Source: Duganella sp. BJB476 (lineage in GTDB: Bacteria; Pseudomonadota; Gammaproteobacteria; Burkholderiales; Burkholderiaceae_D). Taken from it: 64,000 nucleotides of DNA. The stretch covers positions 43,252 through 107,251 of the forward strand of contig NZ_QVIO01000013.1 in assembly GCF_003416895.1 (NCBI RefSeq). The letters run 5' to 3'. The notes beneath the pieces are model-generated. The model was given only the letters and a program-made list of their open reading frames with translations, did no database searches and was not told the origin of the DNA. Every line of letters begins with the position of its first letter. The first letter of the stretch is position 1. The position numbers were made by a program, and so were the translations under genes. This document shows positions 8,567-17,664 of the stretch, piece after piece.

Positions 8567-10123
8567 ATGGCTAATCGAGAAGAGTTAGGGATCATCCGGG
8601 GCGCGCGCGCAGGAGATGCGGTCTGTCAGTTGGCGTTGGGCAAGCTCTACCTGTTCGGCGGCGCCAGCTTGCCGCTCAGCCTGCCTACCGCCTTGCACTG
8701 GCTCAACCGCGCCGCGCTGCAGGAGCAGGATGAAGCCTGGATGTTGATCGGCAGCTACGTTCCCTTCGAGCATGCCCAGCACTGCCTGCCGGCGGTGCTG
8801 TCCTGGTATGACCGCGCCTACGACGCCGGCGTCGAACAAGCCGGCCTGGTGCTGGCGCAGCTGGTATTGAACCAGGCTGCGGGGCAAGAAACGTCGCATT
8901 TACGCGACAAGGCCTTGCAGGCGCTGGAGACGGCCGCGCGCAGCGGCTCGGCCGAAGCGCAATGGTTGCTGGCGCACCAGTCCGGCGCGCAGCCGCCGTC
9001 GTCGGCGCCGCTGGCGCCGCTGCCGTCGCGGCGTGGACCGGGGCCGCATCGCGCCAGCGTCCGCCAGCAGTGGCTGGCGCGGGCGGCCGACAGCGGCCTG
9101 GCCGCCGCCCAGTACGCCGTGCTGGAGCAGGCCTGGCACGGCGACCGCGCGGCATTCCTGCAACGCGCCTTGCCCTTGGCGCACAAGCTGCTCGCCGACG
9201 CCCCGGCCGACGCCGAAGCGGCCCGTGCCGCCGACTGGCCGCTGGAACCGGCCCAACTGACCTTGCTGGCGCGCTGCGCCGAGCTGTTCGACAGCAACAC
9301 CGAACACCGGGACGCGCTGCACCACTGCCGCGAACTGGCCGCCCACGGCGGCGACCGCCACGCCCAGCTGGCGCTGGGCTTGTGGTTTGCCCGCATGGAC
9401 GGCGACGGCAAGCGGCAGCTCAACGGCATTGCCGCCGTCAACTTCAAGCGGGCGATCCGCTGGCTGACCCAGGCCGGCGACCAAGGCCTGGCCGAGGCCT
9501 GGTATGCCCTGTCGCGGATTTATCTGAAACCGGAATTTTCCCAGCGCTGCGTGGCGGAAGCCCAGGCCTACCTGGAGCGGGCGGCCGACATGGGCCATTG
9601 CGCCGCACAGCTGGAGTGCGGCATGTACGCGTGGCGCAACCGCCGCACCGACGAACACAGCGACGTGCGCGCCGCCTACTGGTTGCAGAAGGCGGCGGCC
9701 CAGGGCTGCGAGGAAGCGGAAACGGCGCTGGCGCGCATCGCGGCGGCGCCCAAGGCGTCGGACTGGGCCGATGAGATTTTGTGTGGCAAGACGCGCGAAG
9801 CGCTGGAAAGCCAGCCCCTGCTGGCGGCGCGGCTGGAGTTGGCCGAGCTGTTCGGCCTGAGCCGGGCGGAAGCGTTGTTGCTGGATGTGAAGGCGGCCGA
9901 CCAGGGCCATTGCCTGGTGGTGGATATCCGCGCCAGTTACGGCCGCAGCAAGCGGCGCCTGGTGCTGCTGCGCACCGCGCGCGAACGCCAGGCGCTGGAC
10001 CGCATCGGCCGCCTGTTCGAGCATCTCGACAACGGCCCGGACGGCCTGGAGGGCAATTACCGCCAGCGCCTGTACCGGCTGAAGACCTGGCAACCGGCCG
10101 ACGAGGACCGGCTGGCCGCCTGA
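8567..10123 (+). CDS. Sel1/TPR-like repeat protein
   Basis: The 518-aa protein consists of helical Sel1-like repeats (for example the segment with CGMYAWRNRR...AAYWLQKAAAQGCEEAETALARI, and AINWL/AIRWLTQAG-type units). Such repeats are protein-protein interaction scaffolds. No signal peptide or TM helix is visible from this start, so it appears cytoplasmic. The ATG at 8567 was preferred (GTGAGACG upstream); ATG 8543 and an earlier in-frame codon at 8471 remain possible. The C-terminal 100 residues (LDVKAADQGHCLVVDIRASYG onward) are not repeat-like and form an unrecognised domain. It is a single gene, convergent with dapF. Confidence 0.8.
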   Translation: MANREELGIIRGARAGDAVCQLALGKLYLFGGASLPLSLPTALHWLNRAALQEQDEAWMLIGSYVPFEHAQHCLPAVLSWYDRAYDAGVEQAGLVLAQLVLNQAAGQETSHLRDKALQALETAARSGSAEAQWLLAHQSGAQPPSSAPLAPLPSRRGPGPHRASVRQQWLARAADSGLAAAQYAVLEQAWHGDRAAFLQRALPLAHKLLADAPADAEAARAADWPLEPAQLTLLARCAELFDSNTEHRDALHHCRELAAHGGDRHAQLALGLWFARMDGDGKRQLNGIAAVNFKRAIRWLTQAGDQGLAEAWYALSRIYLKPEFSQRCVAEAQAYLERAADMGHCAAQLECGMYAWRNRRTDEHSDVRAAYWLQKAAAQGCEEAETALARIAAAPKASDWADEILCGKTREALESQPLLAARLELAELFGLSRAEALLLDVKAADQGHCLVVDIRASYGRSKRRLVLLRTARERQALDRIGRLFEHLDNGPDGLEGNYRQRLYRLKTWQPADEDRLAA

Positions 10124-10128
10124 GTTGC

Positions 10129-10156
10129 CGCCTTAAATCTCGCGCCTTAAATCTCG
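10129..10156. repeat. Perfect 14-bp tandem duplication at the 3' end of dapF
   Basis: CGCCTTAAATCTCG is present twice back to back (10129-10142 and 10143-10156). The right copy contains the dapF stop codon (TAA on the minus strand); the left copy repeats it just downstream. It looks like a replication-slippage duplication. Confidence 0.9.
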
Positions 10157-11010
10157 ATCTCGCCTTCGAACACCGTCACCGCCGGGCCGGTCAGCCAGAC
10201 CGGCTGGCCCTCGCCTGCCCAACTGATCGACAGCTGGCCGCCGCGTGCGTCAACCTGCACCGGGCTGTCCAGCAAGCCGCGGCGGATGCCTGCCACCACG
10301 GCCGCGCAGGAGCCGGTGCCGCAAGCCAGCGTTTCGCCGACGCCGCGCTCGAACACGCGCAGCTTGATATGGTGGCGGCCGACGATCTGCATGAAGCCGG
10401 CGTTGACCCGGTTGGGGAAGCGCGCATGGTGCTCGATCAGCGGGCCGGTCAGCTCGACCGGGGCGGCGTCGACGTCGTCGACGATCTGCACCGCGTGCGG
10501 ATTGCCCATCGATACCACCGAAATCAGCACGCTCTCGCGCGCGCCGCCCAGTTCCAGCACCAGCGGCCACAAGGTGTCGTCGCCCTGGCGCTCGCCGTGC
10601 AGGCCGTCGGCGTCGAACGGCACGCGCTGCGGCTCCAGCACCGGCGCGCCCATGTCGACGGTGATGCTGCCGTCCGCTTCCAGGCGCGGCGCGATCACGC
10701 CGGCCTTGGTCTGCACCGTGATGCTACGCTGCGATGTCAGGCCTTTTTCCGCGACGAACTTGACGAAGGCGCGCGAGCCGTTGCCGCACTGCTCGACCTC
10801 GCCGCCGTCGGCGTTGAAGATGCGGTAGCGGAAATCGCAGCCCGGCTCGGTCGGTTTTTCCACCAGCAGGATCTGGTCGGCGCCCACGCCGAAGCGGCGG
10901 TCGCCCAGCAGCTGCCATTGCGCGGCCGAAAAGTTGATGTCCTGGTTGATGCCGTCGATGACCACGAAGTCATTGCCGGCGCCATGCATTTTGGTGAATT
11001 TGAGTTTCAT
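10147..11010 (-). CDS. dapF: Diaminopimelate epimerase DapF
   Basis: DapF converts LL- to meso-diaminopimelate in the lysine/peptidoglycan pathway. The 287-aa product starts MKLKFTKMHGAGNDFVVID and carries both catalytic cysteines, Cys75 in CGNGSRAF and the second in ACGTGSCA near residue 228. Length and motifs are complete. It lies 15 nt downstream of the acyltransferase gene on the same strand, so it is probably cotranscribed with the two lipid A genes. The arrangement lpx-lpx-dapF opposite metK is typical of Burkholderiales. Confidence 0.97.
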   Translation of the reverse strand: MKLKFTKMHGAGNDFVVIDGINQDINFSAAQWQLLGDRRFGVGADQILLVEKPTEPGCDFRYRIFNADGGEVEQCGNGSRAFVKFVAEKGLTSQRSITVQTKAGVIAPRLEADGSITVDMGAPVLEPQRVPFDADGLHGERQGDDTLWPLVLELGGARESVLISVVSMGNPHAVQIVDDVDAAPVELTGPLIEHHARFPNRVNAGFMQIVGRHHIKLRVFERGVGETLACGTGSCAAVVAGIRRGLLDSPVQVDARGGQLSISWAGEGQPVWLTGPAVTVFEGEIEI

Positions 11011-11025
11011 CTGCTGCCTGTGTTT

Positions 11026-11904
11026 TTACTTGGAACGCTGGTACAGCGAAGCTTCGCCGTTCGGGCGCGTCTTGAACCGTTTGTGCGTCCAGAAATATTC
11101 AGCCGGGGCTTCGCGCACGCGTTCCTCGATGAACTCGTTCATGCGGCGGGTGGCGGCAACCATGTCGGGACCAGGGTAATTGTCCCACACTGGATAGAAT
11201 TTCACACGCCAGCCCTGGTAACCTGGCAGGAAGGTGGCGATCACCGGCATCACCTGGGCGCCGGTGGTGGCGGCGATACGGGCGGTGGCGGTCAGGGTGG
11301 CCGCCTCGATGCCGAAGAAGGGCACGAATTCGGCATCCTTTTCGCCGAAATCCATGTCCGGCAGCATGAAGTAGGGCAGCTTGTCGCGCAGCGCGCGCAG
11401 GATGGGCTTGATGCCGTCCTGGCGGGTGAACAGCTTGACCGGCTGGAAGCGGGCGCGGCCGGCGCGCAGCACCTGGTCGAAGGCGGCGTTCTTTTGCTGC
11501 ACATACATGGACGAGGCGCTGGTCACCATCGCGATCGAGGCGCCGGCCACGTCCAGGCAGACGAAGTGCGGGCACAGCAGGATGGTCGGCCTGGACGTCA
11601 TCTCCTCCACCGGCACCGGGCCCGGCTCGACCTTGATCAGGCGCTTCAGCCTTTCCTCCGACGCCCACCACAGGATGCCGCGCTCCCACACGCTGCGCGA
11701 GTACGCCTGGAAGTGGCGGCGGGCGATGTCGATGCGTTCGGCCTCGCTCAGCTCCGGCATGCACAGGCGCAGGTTGGTCAGCGTGATATGGCGGCGCGTA
11801 CGCATCACCAGGAACAGCAGGCTGCCGATGGCGTCGCCGAAACGGCCCAGCACCGGCAGCGGCAGCCAGTGCAGCAGCCACATGATTCCTAACAGCAGCT
11901 TCAT
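11026..11904 (-). CDS. Lipid A lauroyl/myristoyl acyltransferase family protein (second copy)
   Basis: This is a 292-aa LpxL/LpxM-family (HtrB) acyltransferase that acts at the inner membrane and adds a secondary acyl chain to Kdo2-lipid IVA. It has an N-terminal hydrophobic segment (LLLGIMWLLHWLPLPVLG) and the catalytic HX4D motif in CPHFVCLD at about residue 112. The ATG at 11904 overlaps the upstream acyltransferase stop as ATGA and gives the normal family start. Whether it is the LpxL- or LpxM-type step cannot be read from sequence. It is part of an operon with the paralogue upstream and dapF downstream. Confidence 0.9.
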   Translation of the reverse strand: MKLLLGIMWLLHWLPLPVLGRFGDAIGSLLFLVMRTRRHITLTNLRLCMPELSEAERIDIARRHFQAYSRSVWERGILWWASEERLKRLIKVEPGPVPVEEMTSRPTILLCPHFVCLDVAGASIAMVTSASSMYVQQKNAAFDQVLRAGRARFQPVKLFTRQDGIKPILRALRDKLPYFMLPDMDFGEKDAEFVPFFGIEAATLTATARIAATTGAQVMPVIATFLPGYQGWRVKFYPVWDNYPGPDMVAATRRMNEFIEERVREAPAEYFWTHKRFKTRPNGEASLYQRSK

Positions 11905-12752
11905 GCCTGTTCTCCCGCGCCGGGTGCGTCGATGCCGGCCGGCACCTTGTAGCGGTTGTAGCTCCAGAAATACTGGGTCGGGCTGCGCGCGATCAGGCGC
12001 TCCATCGCGTGGTTGATGGTCTGGGCCTGCTCGGCGGCGCTGCCGTCCAGCGTGCCGTCGAAGGGCACGAAGCGGATCACATAGCCTTTGCCGCCCGGCA
12101 GGCGCTCGGCGTAGGTGACGATGATGGTGGCGTCGCCCAGCTGCGCCAGCTTGGCCGGCAGGGTCATGGTGTAGGCGGCGCGGCCGAAGAACGTGGTCCA
12201 CACGCCTTCGCCTTCCTGCGGCACCTGGTCCGGCAGCAGGCCGATCGGCTTGCCTTTCTTGAGGCACTTGGCCAGCATGCGCACGCCGGACATATTGGCC
12301 GGCGCCAGCAGCAGGTTGTCGCGCGCGCGGGCGCCTTCGATCAGCGGTTTCAGCGCGGCTTTCTTGGGCGGGCGGTACATCACCATCAGCTCGGTGCGCA
12401 GGGCGATTTCCTGCGCGACGATTTCAAAGCAGCCCAGGTGTGGCGTCAGGAACACGATGCCGCGACCGGCGTCCAGCTCGGCCTGGACGATGGCCCAGTT
12501 CTCATCGGTGGCATGGCGCGACACGCGTTCCGGTTTGGCGCACCAGATAAAGGGCAGCTCGACGATGCTCTTGCCCGCCTCGGCGATGGCGGCCGACAGA
12601 TGCTGGGAATAGCCGGCCTGCGCCATGTTGTCGCGCATGCGGCGGCGATAGGAAGGCGAACTCAGGTAGACCAGCCAACCCAGCGCGGCGCCCATTGCGT
12701 GTAGAAACGGCAACGGGAAGATTGAGAAAAATCGAAAAATTGGTACAAGCAT
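11901..12752 (-). CDS. Lipid A lauroyl/myristoyl acyltransferase family protein (first copy)
   Basis: The 283-aa LpxL/HtrB-family acyltransferase has an N-terminal membrane helix (IFRFFSIFPLPFLHAMGAAL) and the HX4E catalytic motif in TPHLGCFE at about residue 105, plus the LLPDQVP motif typical of the family. I started it at ATG 12752; the frame stays open far upstream only because it runs antisense to metK. It shares a 4-bp ATGA overlap with the next acyltransferase. It is divergent from metK across 195 bp. This copy has the canonical Glu, whereas the next gene has Asp. Confidence 0.9.
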   Translation of the reverse strand: MLVPIFRFFSIFPLPFLHAMGAALGWLVYLSSPSYRRRMRDNMAQAGYSQHLSAAIAEAGKSIVELPFIWCAKPERVSRHATDENWAIVQAELDAGRGIVFLTPHLGCFEIVAQEIALRTELMVMYRPPKKAALKPLIEGARARDNLLLAPANMSGVRMLAKCLKKGKPIGLLPDQVPQEGEGVWTTFFGRAAYTMTLPAKLAQLGDATIIVTYAERLPGGKGYVIRFVPFDGTLDGSAAEQAQTINHAMERLIARSPTQYFWSYNRYKVPAGIDAPGAGEQA

Positions 12753-12794
12753 GAGTAATTCGTCTAATAGAAGGGTATTTTGGCCTCTGTTGCT

Positions 12795-12823
12795 CTGCCA
12801 AAATTTTTTAAGAAGCGTAAAAT
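12795..12823 (+). promoter_or_regulatory. Candidate sigma70 promoter of metK
   Basis: CTGCCA and TAAAAT are separated by 17 nt. This predicts a 5' leader of about 118 nt in front of metK, which contains the hairpin listed at 12859-12898. Confidence 0.45.
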
Positions 12824-12858
12824 AACACGTATGGAGTATCCGCTGAGTTAACAGACAA

Positions 12859-12898
12859 CTTGCGAAGCGGAATATAAATATCGCTAAAGCGTCGCAAG
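12859..12898 (+). promoter_or_regulatory. Structured leader upstream of metK
   Basis: An outer 7-bp stem (CTTGCGA with TCGCAAG) encloses an inner 4-bp stem (AGCG with CGCT) with an asymmetric AAAGCG bulge. It lies 50 nt upstream of the metK start. I do not recognise it as any of the SAM riboswitch classes I know. It could be an attenuator, an operator or a new cis-element. Confidence 0.4.
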
Positions 12899-12947
12899 CC
12901 GTATTGGTGAGCGACAAAACATTCTCAACCAGTATCAGGAGCTTGCG

Positions 12948-14114
12948 ATGTCTAACGATTATCTTTTCACTTCCGAATCCGTCTCTGAAGGCCACCCGGA
13001 CAAGGTTGCCGACCAAATCTCCGACGCGATTCTGGACGCCATCCTGGCCCAGGACCCGAAAGCCCGCGTTGCCGCAGAAACCCTGTGCAACACCGGCCTG
13101 GTCGTGCTGGCCGGCGAGATCACCACGTTCGCCAACGTTGATTATATTCAAGTTGCGCGCGAAACCATCAAACGCATCGGCTACGACAATACCGACTACG
13201 GCATCGACTACAAGGGTTGCGCCGTGCTGGTGGCCTACGACAAGCAGTCGCCGGACATCGCCCAGGGCGTGGACGAAGGCGCGGGGATTGACCTGGATCA
13301 AGGCGCGGGCGACCAGGGCCTGATGTTCGGCTACGCCTGCGACGAAACCGCAGAACTGATGCCAGCCGCGATCCACTACGCACACCGCCTGGTCGAGCGC
13401 CAGTCGCAGCTGCGCAAGGACGGCCGCCTGCCTTGGCTGCGTCCGGATGCCAAATCGCAAGTCACGCTGCGCTACGTCAACGGCCGCCCGGTGTCGGTGG
13501 ACACCGTCGTGCTGTCGACCCAGCACGCGCCGGAAATGCAGCACAAGCAGATTGAAGAAGCGGTGATCGAAGAGATCATCAAGCAGGTGCTGCCGCGCGA
13601 ATGGCTGGTCGACACCAAATACCTGGTCAACCCGACCGGCCGCTTCGTCATCGGCGGTCCTCAGGGCGATTGCGGCCTGACCGGCCGCAAGATCATCGTC
13701 GACACCTACGGCGGCGCCAGCCCGCACGGCGGCGGCGCGTTCTCCGGCAAGGATCCTACGAAAGTGGACCGTTCGGCCGCCTACGCCGCCCGCTACGTGG
13801 CCAAGAACGTGGTGGCCGCAGGCCTGGCGCGCCAGTGCCAGGTGCAGGTCAGCTACGCCATCGGCGTGGCCCGTCCGATCAACATCACGGTCTACACCGA
13901 AGGCACGGGCGTGATCCCGGACGACAAGATCGCCGCTCTGGTGATGGAGCACTTCGACCTGCGTCCGAAAGGCATCGTGCAGATGCTGGACTTGCTGCGT
14001 CCGATCTACGCCAAGACCGCCGCCTACGGCCACTTCGGCCGCGAAGAGCCGGAATTCACGTGGGAACGCACCGACAAGGCCGCGATCCTGCGCGCCGCAG
14101 CCGGCCTGAAGTAA
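12948..14114 (+). CDS. metK: S-adenosylmethionine synthetase MetK
   Basis: MetK makes S-adenosylmethionine from methionine and ATP in the cytoplasm. The 388-aa product has the GHPDK motif at residues 15-19, GAGDQGLMFGYAC, and the C-terminal GHFGREEPEFTWE block. RBS: AGGAGCTTGCG just before the ATG at 12948. It is followed by a strong terminator. Together with ahcY and metF in the next 3 kb it forms the activated methyl cycle cluster, although ahcY is now separated by an opposite-strand insertion. Confidence 0.98.
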   Translation: MSNDYLFTSESVSEGHPDKVADQISDAILDAILAQDPKARVAAETLCNTGLVVLAGEITTFANVDYIQVARETIKRIGYDNTDYGIDYKGCAVLVAYDKQSPDIAQGVDEGAGIDLDQGAGDQGLMFGYACDETAELMPAAIHYAHRLVERQSQLRKDGRLPWLRPDAKSQVTLRYVNGRPVSVDTVVLSTQHAPEMQHKQIEEAVIEEIIKQVLPREWLVDTKYLVNPTGRFVIGGPQGDCGLTGRKIIVDTYGGASPHGGGAFSGKDPTKVDRSAAYAARYVAKNVVAAGLARQCQVQVSYAIGVARPINITVYTEGTGVIPDDKIAALVMEHFDLRPKGIVQMLDLLRPIYAKTAAYGHFGREEPEFTWERTDKAAILRAAAGLK

Positions 14115-14131
14115 TCGCTGTCCGCTGAGTC

Positions 14132-14168
14132 AAAACGCCCCGGCCTGCGCCTGCAGCCGGGGCGTTTT
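14132..14168 (+). terminator. Terminator of metK, probably bidirectional
   Basis: A 13-bp perfect stem (AAAACGCCCCGGC / GCCGGGGCGTTTT) encloses an 11-nt loop. T-runs on both strands mean that it can end both metK and the minus-strand 24-aa/SLATT-like transcript. Confidence 0.9.
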
Positions 14169-14169
14169 G

Positions 14170-14244
14170 TCATTTGGGCCGCAGCGGCGGCGGCGGCGGC
14201 GGATTCGGTGGCAGATACTTACGGCGGAAGTCATCGTTATTCAT
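14170..14244 (-). CDS. 24-residue proline-rich small protein
   Basis: This short minus-strand ORF starts ATG at 14244, begins MNNDDFRRKY, contains six consecutive prolines, and ends LRPK. It has an excellent ribosome-binding site (AAAGGAAAGACC before the ATG) and lies 17 nt after the stop of the two-TM protein gene, directly before a terminator. Those three contextual signals are why I call it although it is too short for standard gene finders. The polyproline run would stall ribosomes without EF-P. Function is unknown; it may be a partner or regulator of the membrane protein upstream. Confidence 0.55.
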   Translation of the reverse strand: MNNDDFRRKYLPPNPPPPPPLRPK

Positions 14245-14261
14245 GGTCTTTCCTTTCCCTG

Positions 14262-14780
14262 TCAGCGTGGCGTGGCGTCCAGCATGGCGTTAAGCCGTTG
14301 CTGAGTTTTAACGCGCAGCGCGTGCGTCAACAGCAAATCGTACGGCAGCTTGGTGTATTCAATGCCGTACTTGTCCAGCGATCCCAGTAATTTTTTCTCG
14401 AATTCAGCGGTCGGGAAATCGGTGTTGATCTTCATGCGAACAATCAGGCTGGAGATATTGACGGCCAGCGCCGACATCCCAACCGCCGACGTCGCATGCC
14501 GCTTGAGTTTGTCCGCGACAGACAGTTGCTTGGATACGATGGCGAGCAGCGTACTAGCCGACGTAAACAGCGGCCATAGAAAAGTATAGTCGCTGTTCTT
14601 CCAGAATACGAGGCCGGCCAGCGCGCCGCCACCGGACGAGATCGCCACGGCGATTTTGCTGATGCTGTCCAGCCATGTCCAGCGCGCCAGCAGCGCCTTC
14701 TCGATTTCCTCGGCATACCGTGTGTTGTAAAGCAAGGCATGGGTTTCATTCCAGATTGCATCGCGTGGGTCGAGTGCCAT
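14262..14780 (-). CDS. Two-TM membrane protein, SLATT-like
   Basis: The 172-aa protein has an N-terminal amphipathic helix (YAEEIEKALLARWTWLDSI), two adjacent TM helices at about residues 40-60 and 65-85, and a soluble helical C-terminal half. This layout resembles SLATT domains, two-TM pore-forming effectors usually paired with nucleotide-sensing defence enzymes; no such partner gene is adjacent here, so the assignment is tentative. The ATG at 14780 has GGAG 6 nt upstream, better than GTG 14804. Base composition is clearly lower in GC than metK and ahcY on either side, which suggests transfer. It is cotranscribed with the 24-aa ORF. Confidence 0.75.
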   Translation of the reverse strand: MALDPRDAIWNETHALLYNTRYAEEIEKALLARWTWLDSISKIAVAISSGGGALAGLVFWKNSDYTFLWPLFTSASTLLAIVSKQLSVADKLKRHATSAVGMSALAVNISSLIVRMKINTDFPTAEFEKKLLGSLDKYGIEYTKLPYDLLLTHALRVKTQQRLNAMLDATPR

Positions 14781-14815
14781 GGCGCGCTCCGGGCAAAAGT
14801 TCACTATAGGCTGTC

Positions 14816-14843
14816 TGTATATGGTCTATTTGCGCAGGCTCAA
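14816..14843 (-). promoter_or_regulatory. Candidate promoter of the SLATT-like gene
   Basis: On the minus strand TTGAGC and TATACA are separated by 16 nt, about 36 nt upstream of the ATG at 14780. It is divergent from the ahcY promoter. Confidence 0.35.
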
Positions 14844-14854
14844 AGTAGAATTTC

Positions 14855-14885
14855 TTGCGCCTGTCATACGCAACGGTGCTAAAAT
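14855..14885 (+). promoter_or_regulatory. Candidate promoter of ahcY
   Basis: TTGCGC and TAAAAT are separated by 19 nt (one or two more than ideal). The predicted start falls at about 14892, exactly at the 5' end of the SAH riboswitch, which supports the call. Confidence 0.5.
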
Positions 14886-14890
14886 GCGGC

Positions 14891-14953
14891 TTCCGAGGAG
14901 CGTTGCGACGAATCATGAATTCGCCAGGCTCGGAGTCCCAAACCGCGCTCACG
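14891..14953 (+). promoter_or_regulatory. SAH riboswitch in the ahcY leader
   Basis: The S-adenosylhomocysteine riboswitch is recognised by its conserved core CCGAGGAGCGTTGCGACG. P1 pairs CCGAG (14893-14897) with CTCGG (14929-14933). P2 includes CGAAT (14909-14913) with ATTCG (14919-14923). The pseudoknot pairs GAGCG (14898-14902) with CGCTC (14946-14950). It ends about 25 nt upstream of the ribosome-binding site. In the known class SAH binding turns expression on, so excess SAH raises its own hydrolase. Confidence 0.95.
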
Positions 14954-14985
14954 TTACTTTTTTCAACACATGAAAGGAGGGCGTG

Positions 14986-16413
<1,428 letters not shown>

Positions 16414-16430
16414 TCTGCCGGTATGAAGCG

Positions 16431-16458
16431 GGGCCGGCGGAATCGCCGGCCCTGTTTT
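16431..16458 (+). terminator. Terminator after ahcY
   Basis: A 9-bp perfect stem (GGGCCGGCG / CGCCGGCCC) with a 4-nt loop is followed by TGTTTTTA. Some read-through into the next two genes is likely, because no clear promoter is seen before 16491. Confidence 0.85.
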
Positions 16459-16490
16459 TATCCAGTCCTTTTTTGCAGCGAGTTCACTTT

Positions 16491-16841
16491 ATGCGTTTGG
16501 TCCTTACCTGGTTAATCAATGCAATTGCCTTGCTGGCAGTTCCCTACCTGATGCATTCCGTCGATGTCACAAGCATAGGCGCAGCCCTCGTCGCGGCTCT
16601 TGTACTGGGCCTGGTCAATACGCTGATACGCCCCGTGCTGTTGTTGCTGACGTTGCCCGTGACCGTGGTGTCGCTGGGCCTGTTCATCTTCATCATCAAC
16701 GGTTTCATGTTCTGGCTGGTCGCCCAATGGGTGGACGGCTTCCACGTCGATAGCTTCGCGTCGGCGATCGGTGGCGCACTGTTGTACAGCGTGATTTCCT
16801 GGGCCCTGTCTACCTTACTTTTGAAGAAGTCAGATGGCTAA
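16491..16841 (+). CDS. Phage holin family 4 / YvlD-like four-TM membrane protein
   Basis: The 116-aa inner-membrane protein has four predicted TM helices (LVLTWLINAIALLAVPYLM, VTSIGAALVAALVLGLVN, LLLTLPVTVVSLGLFIFI, AIGGALLYSVISWALSTLL). It fits Pfam Phage_holin_4_2, a bacterial family that despite its name is chromosomal and of unknown function. The start is ATG 16491; an upstream TTG at 16473 is less likely. Its end overlaps metF by 8 bp, so the two are translationally linked, and the trio ahcY-holin-metF is a recurring betaproteobacterial arrangement. There is no prophage context. Confidence 0.88.
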   Translation: MRLVLTWLINAIALLAVPYLMHSVDVTSIGAALVAALVLGLVNTLIRPVLLLLTLPVTVVSLGLFIFIINGFMFWLVAQWVDGFHVDSFASAIGGALLYSVISWALSTLLLKKSDG

Positions 16842-17664
16842 TCATAATTTCAGTATCGAATTCTTTCCGCCCAAGACGGCGGAGGGTGCGGAAAAGCTGC
16901 GCATCACGCGCGCCAAGCTGTCCGAGCTCAAACCCAAATATTTTTCCGTGACCTTCGGCGCCGGCGGCAGCACGCAGCGCGGCACGCTCGACACCGTGGT
17001 GGAAATCCTGGCCGCCGGTGAAGACGCCGCGCCGCACCTGTCCTGCGTTGGCGGCACGCGCGAATCGATCCGCGAGATCCTCACGGAATTCAAGTCGCAC
17101 AACATCAAGCGCATCGTCGCGCTGCGCGGCGACCTGCCGAGCGGCTACGGCGCGGCCGGCGAGTTCCGTTACGCGAACGAGCTGGTGGAGTTCATCCGCC
17201 AGGAAACCGGCGAATGGTTCCACATCGAAGTGGCGGCCTACCCGGAAGTGCACCCGCAGGCCAAGTCGCCGCAGGACGACCTGCTGGCGTTCGAGCGCAA
17301 AGTGAAGGCCGGCGCCAATGCCGCCATCACCCAGTACTTCTACAACGCCGATGCCTACTTCCAGTTCGTCGAGCAGACCCGCAAGCTTGGCATCGACGTG
17401 CCTATCGTGGCCGGCATCATGCCGATCACGAACTACACGCAGCTGATGCGCTTCTCCGACATGTGCGGCGCCGAGATCCCGCGCTGGGTGCGATTGAAGC
17501 TGGCCAGTTTCGGCGACGACAGCGCCTCGATCAAGGCCTTCGGCCTGGACGTGGTGACGGCGCTGTGCGAACGCCTGCTGGCGGGCGGCGCCCCCGGCCT
17601 GCACTTCTACAGCATGAACCAGGCCGCGGCCACTACCGCGTTGTGGCAGCGTCTAGTTCCGTGA
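16834..17664 (+). CDS. metF: Methylenetetrahydrofolate reductase MetF
   Basis: MetF reduces 5,10-methylene-THF to 5-methyl-THF with FAD and NADH, which supplies methyl groups for methionine synthesis. The 276-aa product has FSIEFFPPK at the N-terminus (catalytic Glu), the ALRGDLP motif and HPQAKSPQDDLL, all typical. It overlaps the upstream membrane gene by 8 bp. Its last 32 bp overlap the convergent cyclo-ligase gene, so both 3' ends code on both strands. It completes the SAM cycle set with metK and ahcY. Confidence 0.96.
   Translation: MANHNFSIEFFPPKTAEGAEKLRITRAKLSELKPKYFSVTFGAGGSTQRGTLDTVVEILAAGEDAAPHLSCVGGTRESIREILTEFKSHNIKRIVALRGDLPSGYGAAGEFRYANELVEFIRQETGEWFHIEVAAYPEVHPQAKSPQDDLLAFERKVKAGANAAITQYFYNADAYFQFVEQTRKLGIDVPIVAGIMPITNYTQLMRFSDMCGAEIPRWVRLKLASFGDDSASIKAFGLDVVTALCERLLAGGAPGLHFYSMNQAAATTALWQRLVP

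Noticed and set aside
11901..14033. 710-aa fusion of an antisense metK region and the acyltransferase
   Set aside because: Only the last 283 residues are homologous; the rest is antisense to metK, so the start was placed at 12752.
16491..16841. Phage holin as evidence for a prophage
   Set aside because: The family name is misleading; no other phage gene nearby and the synteny is metabolic.
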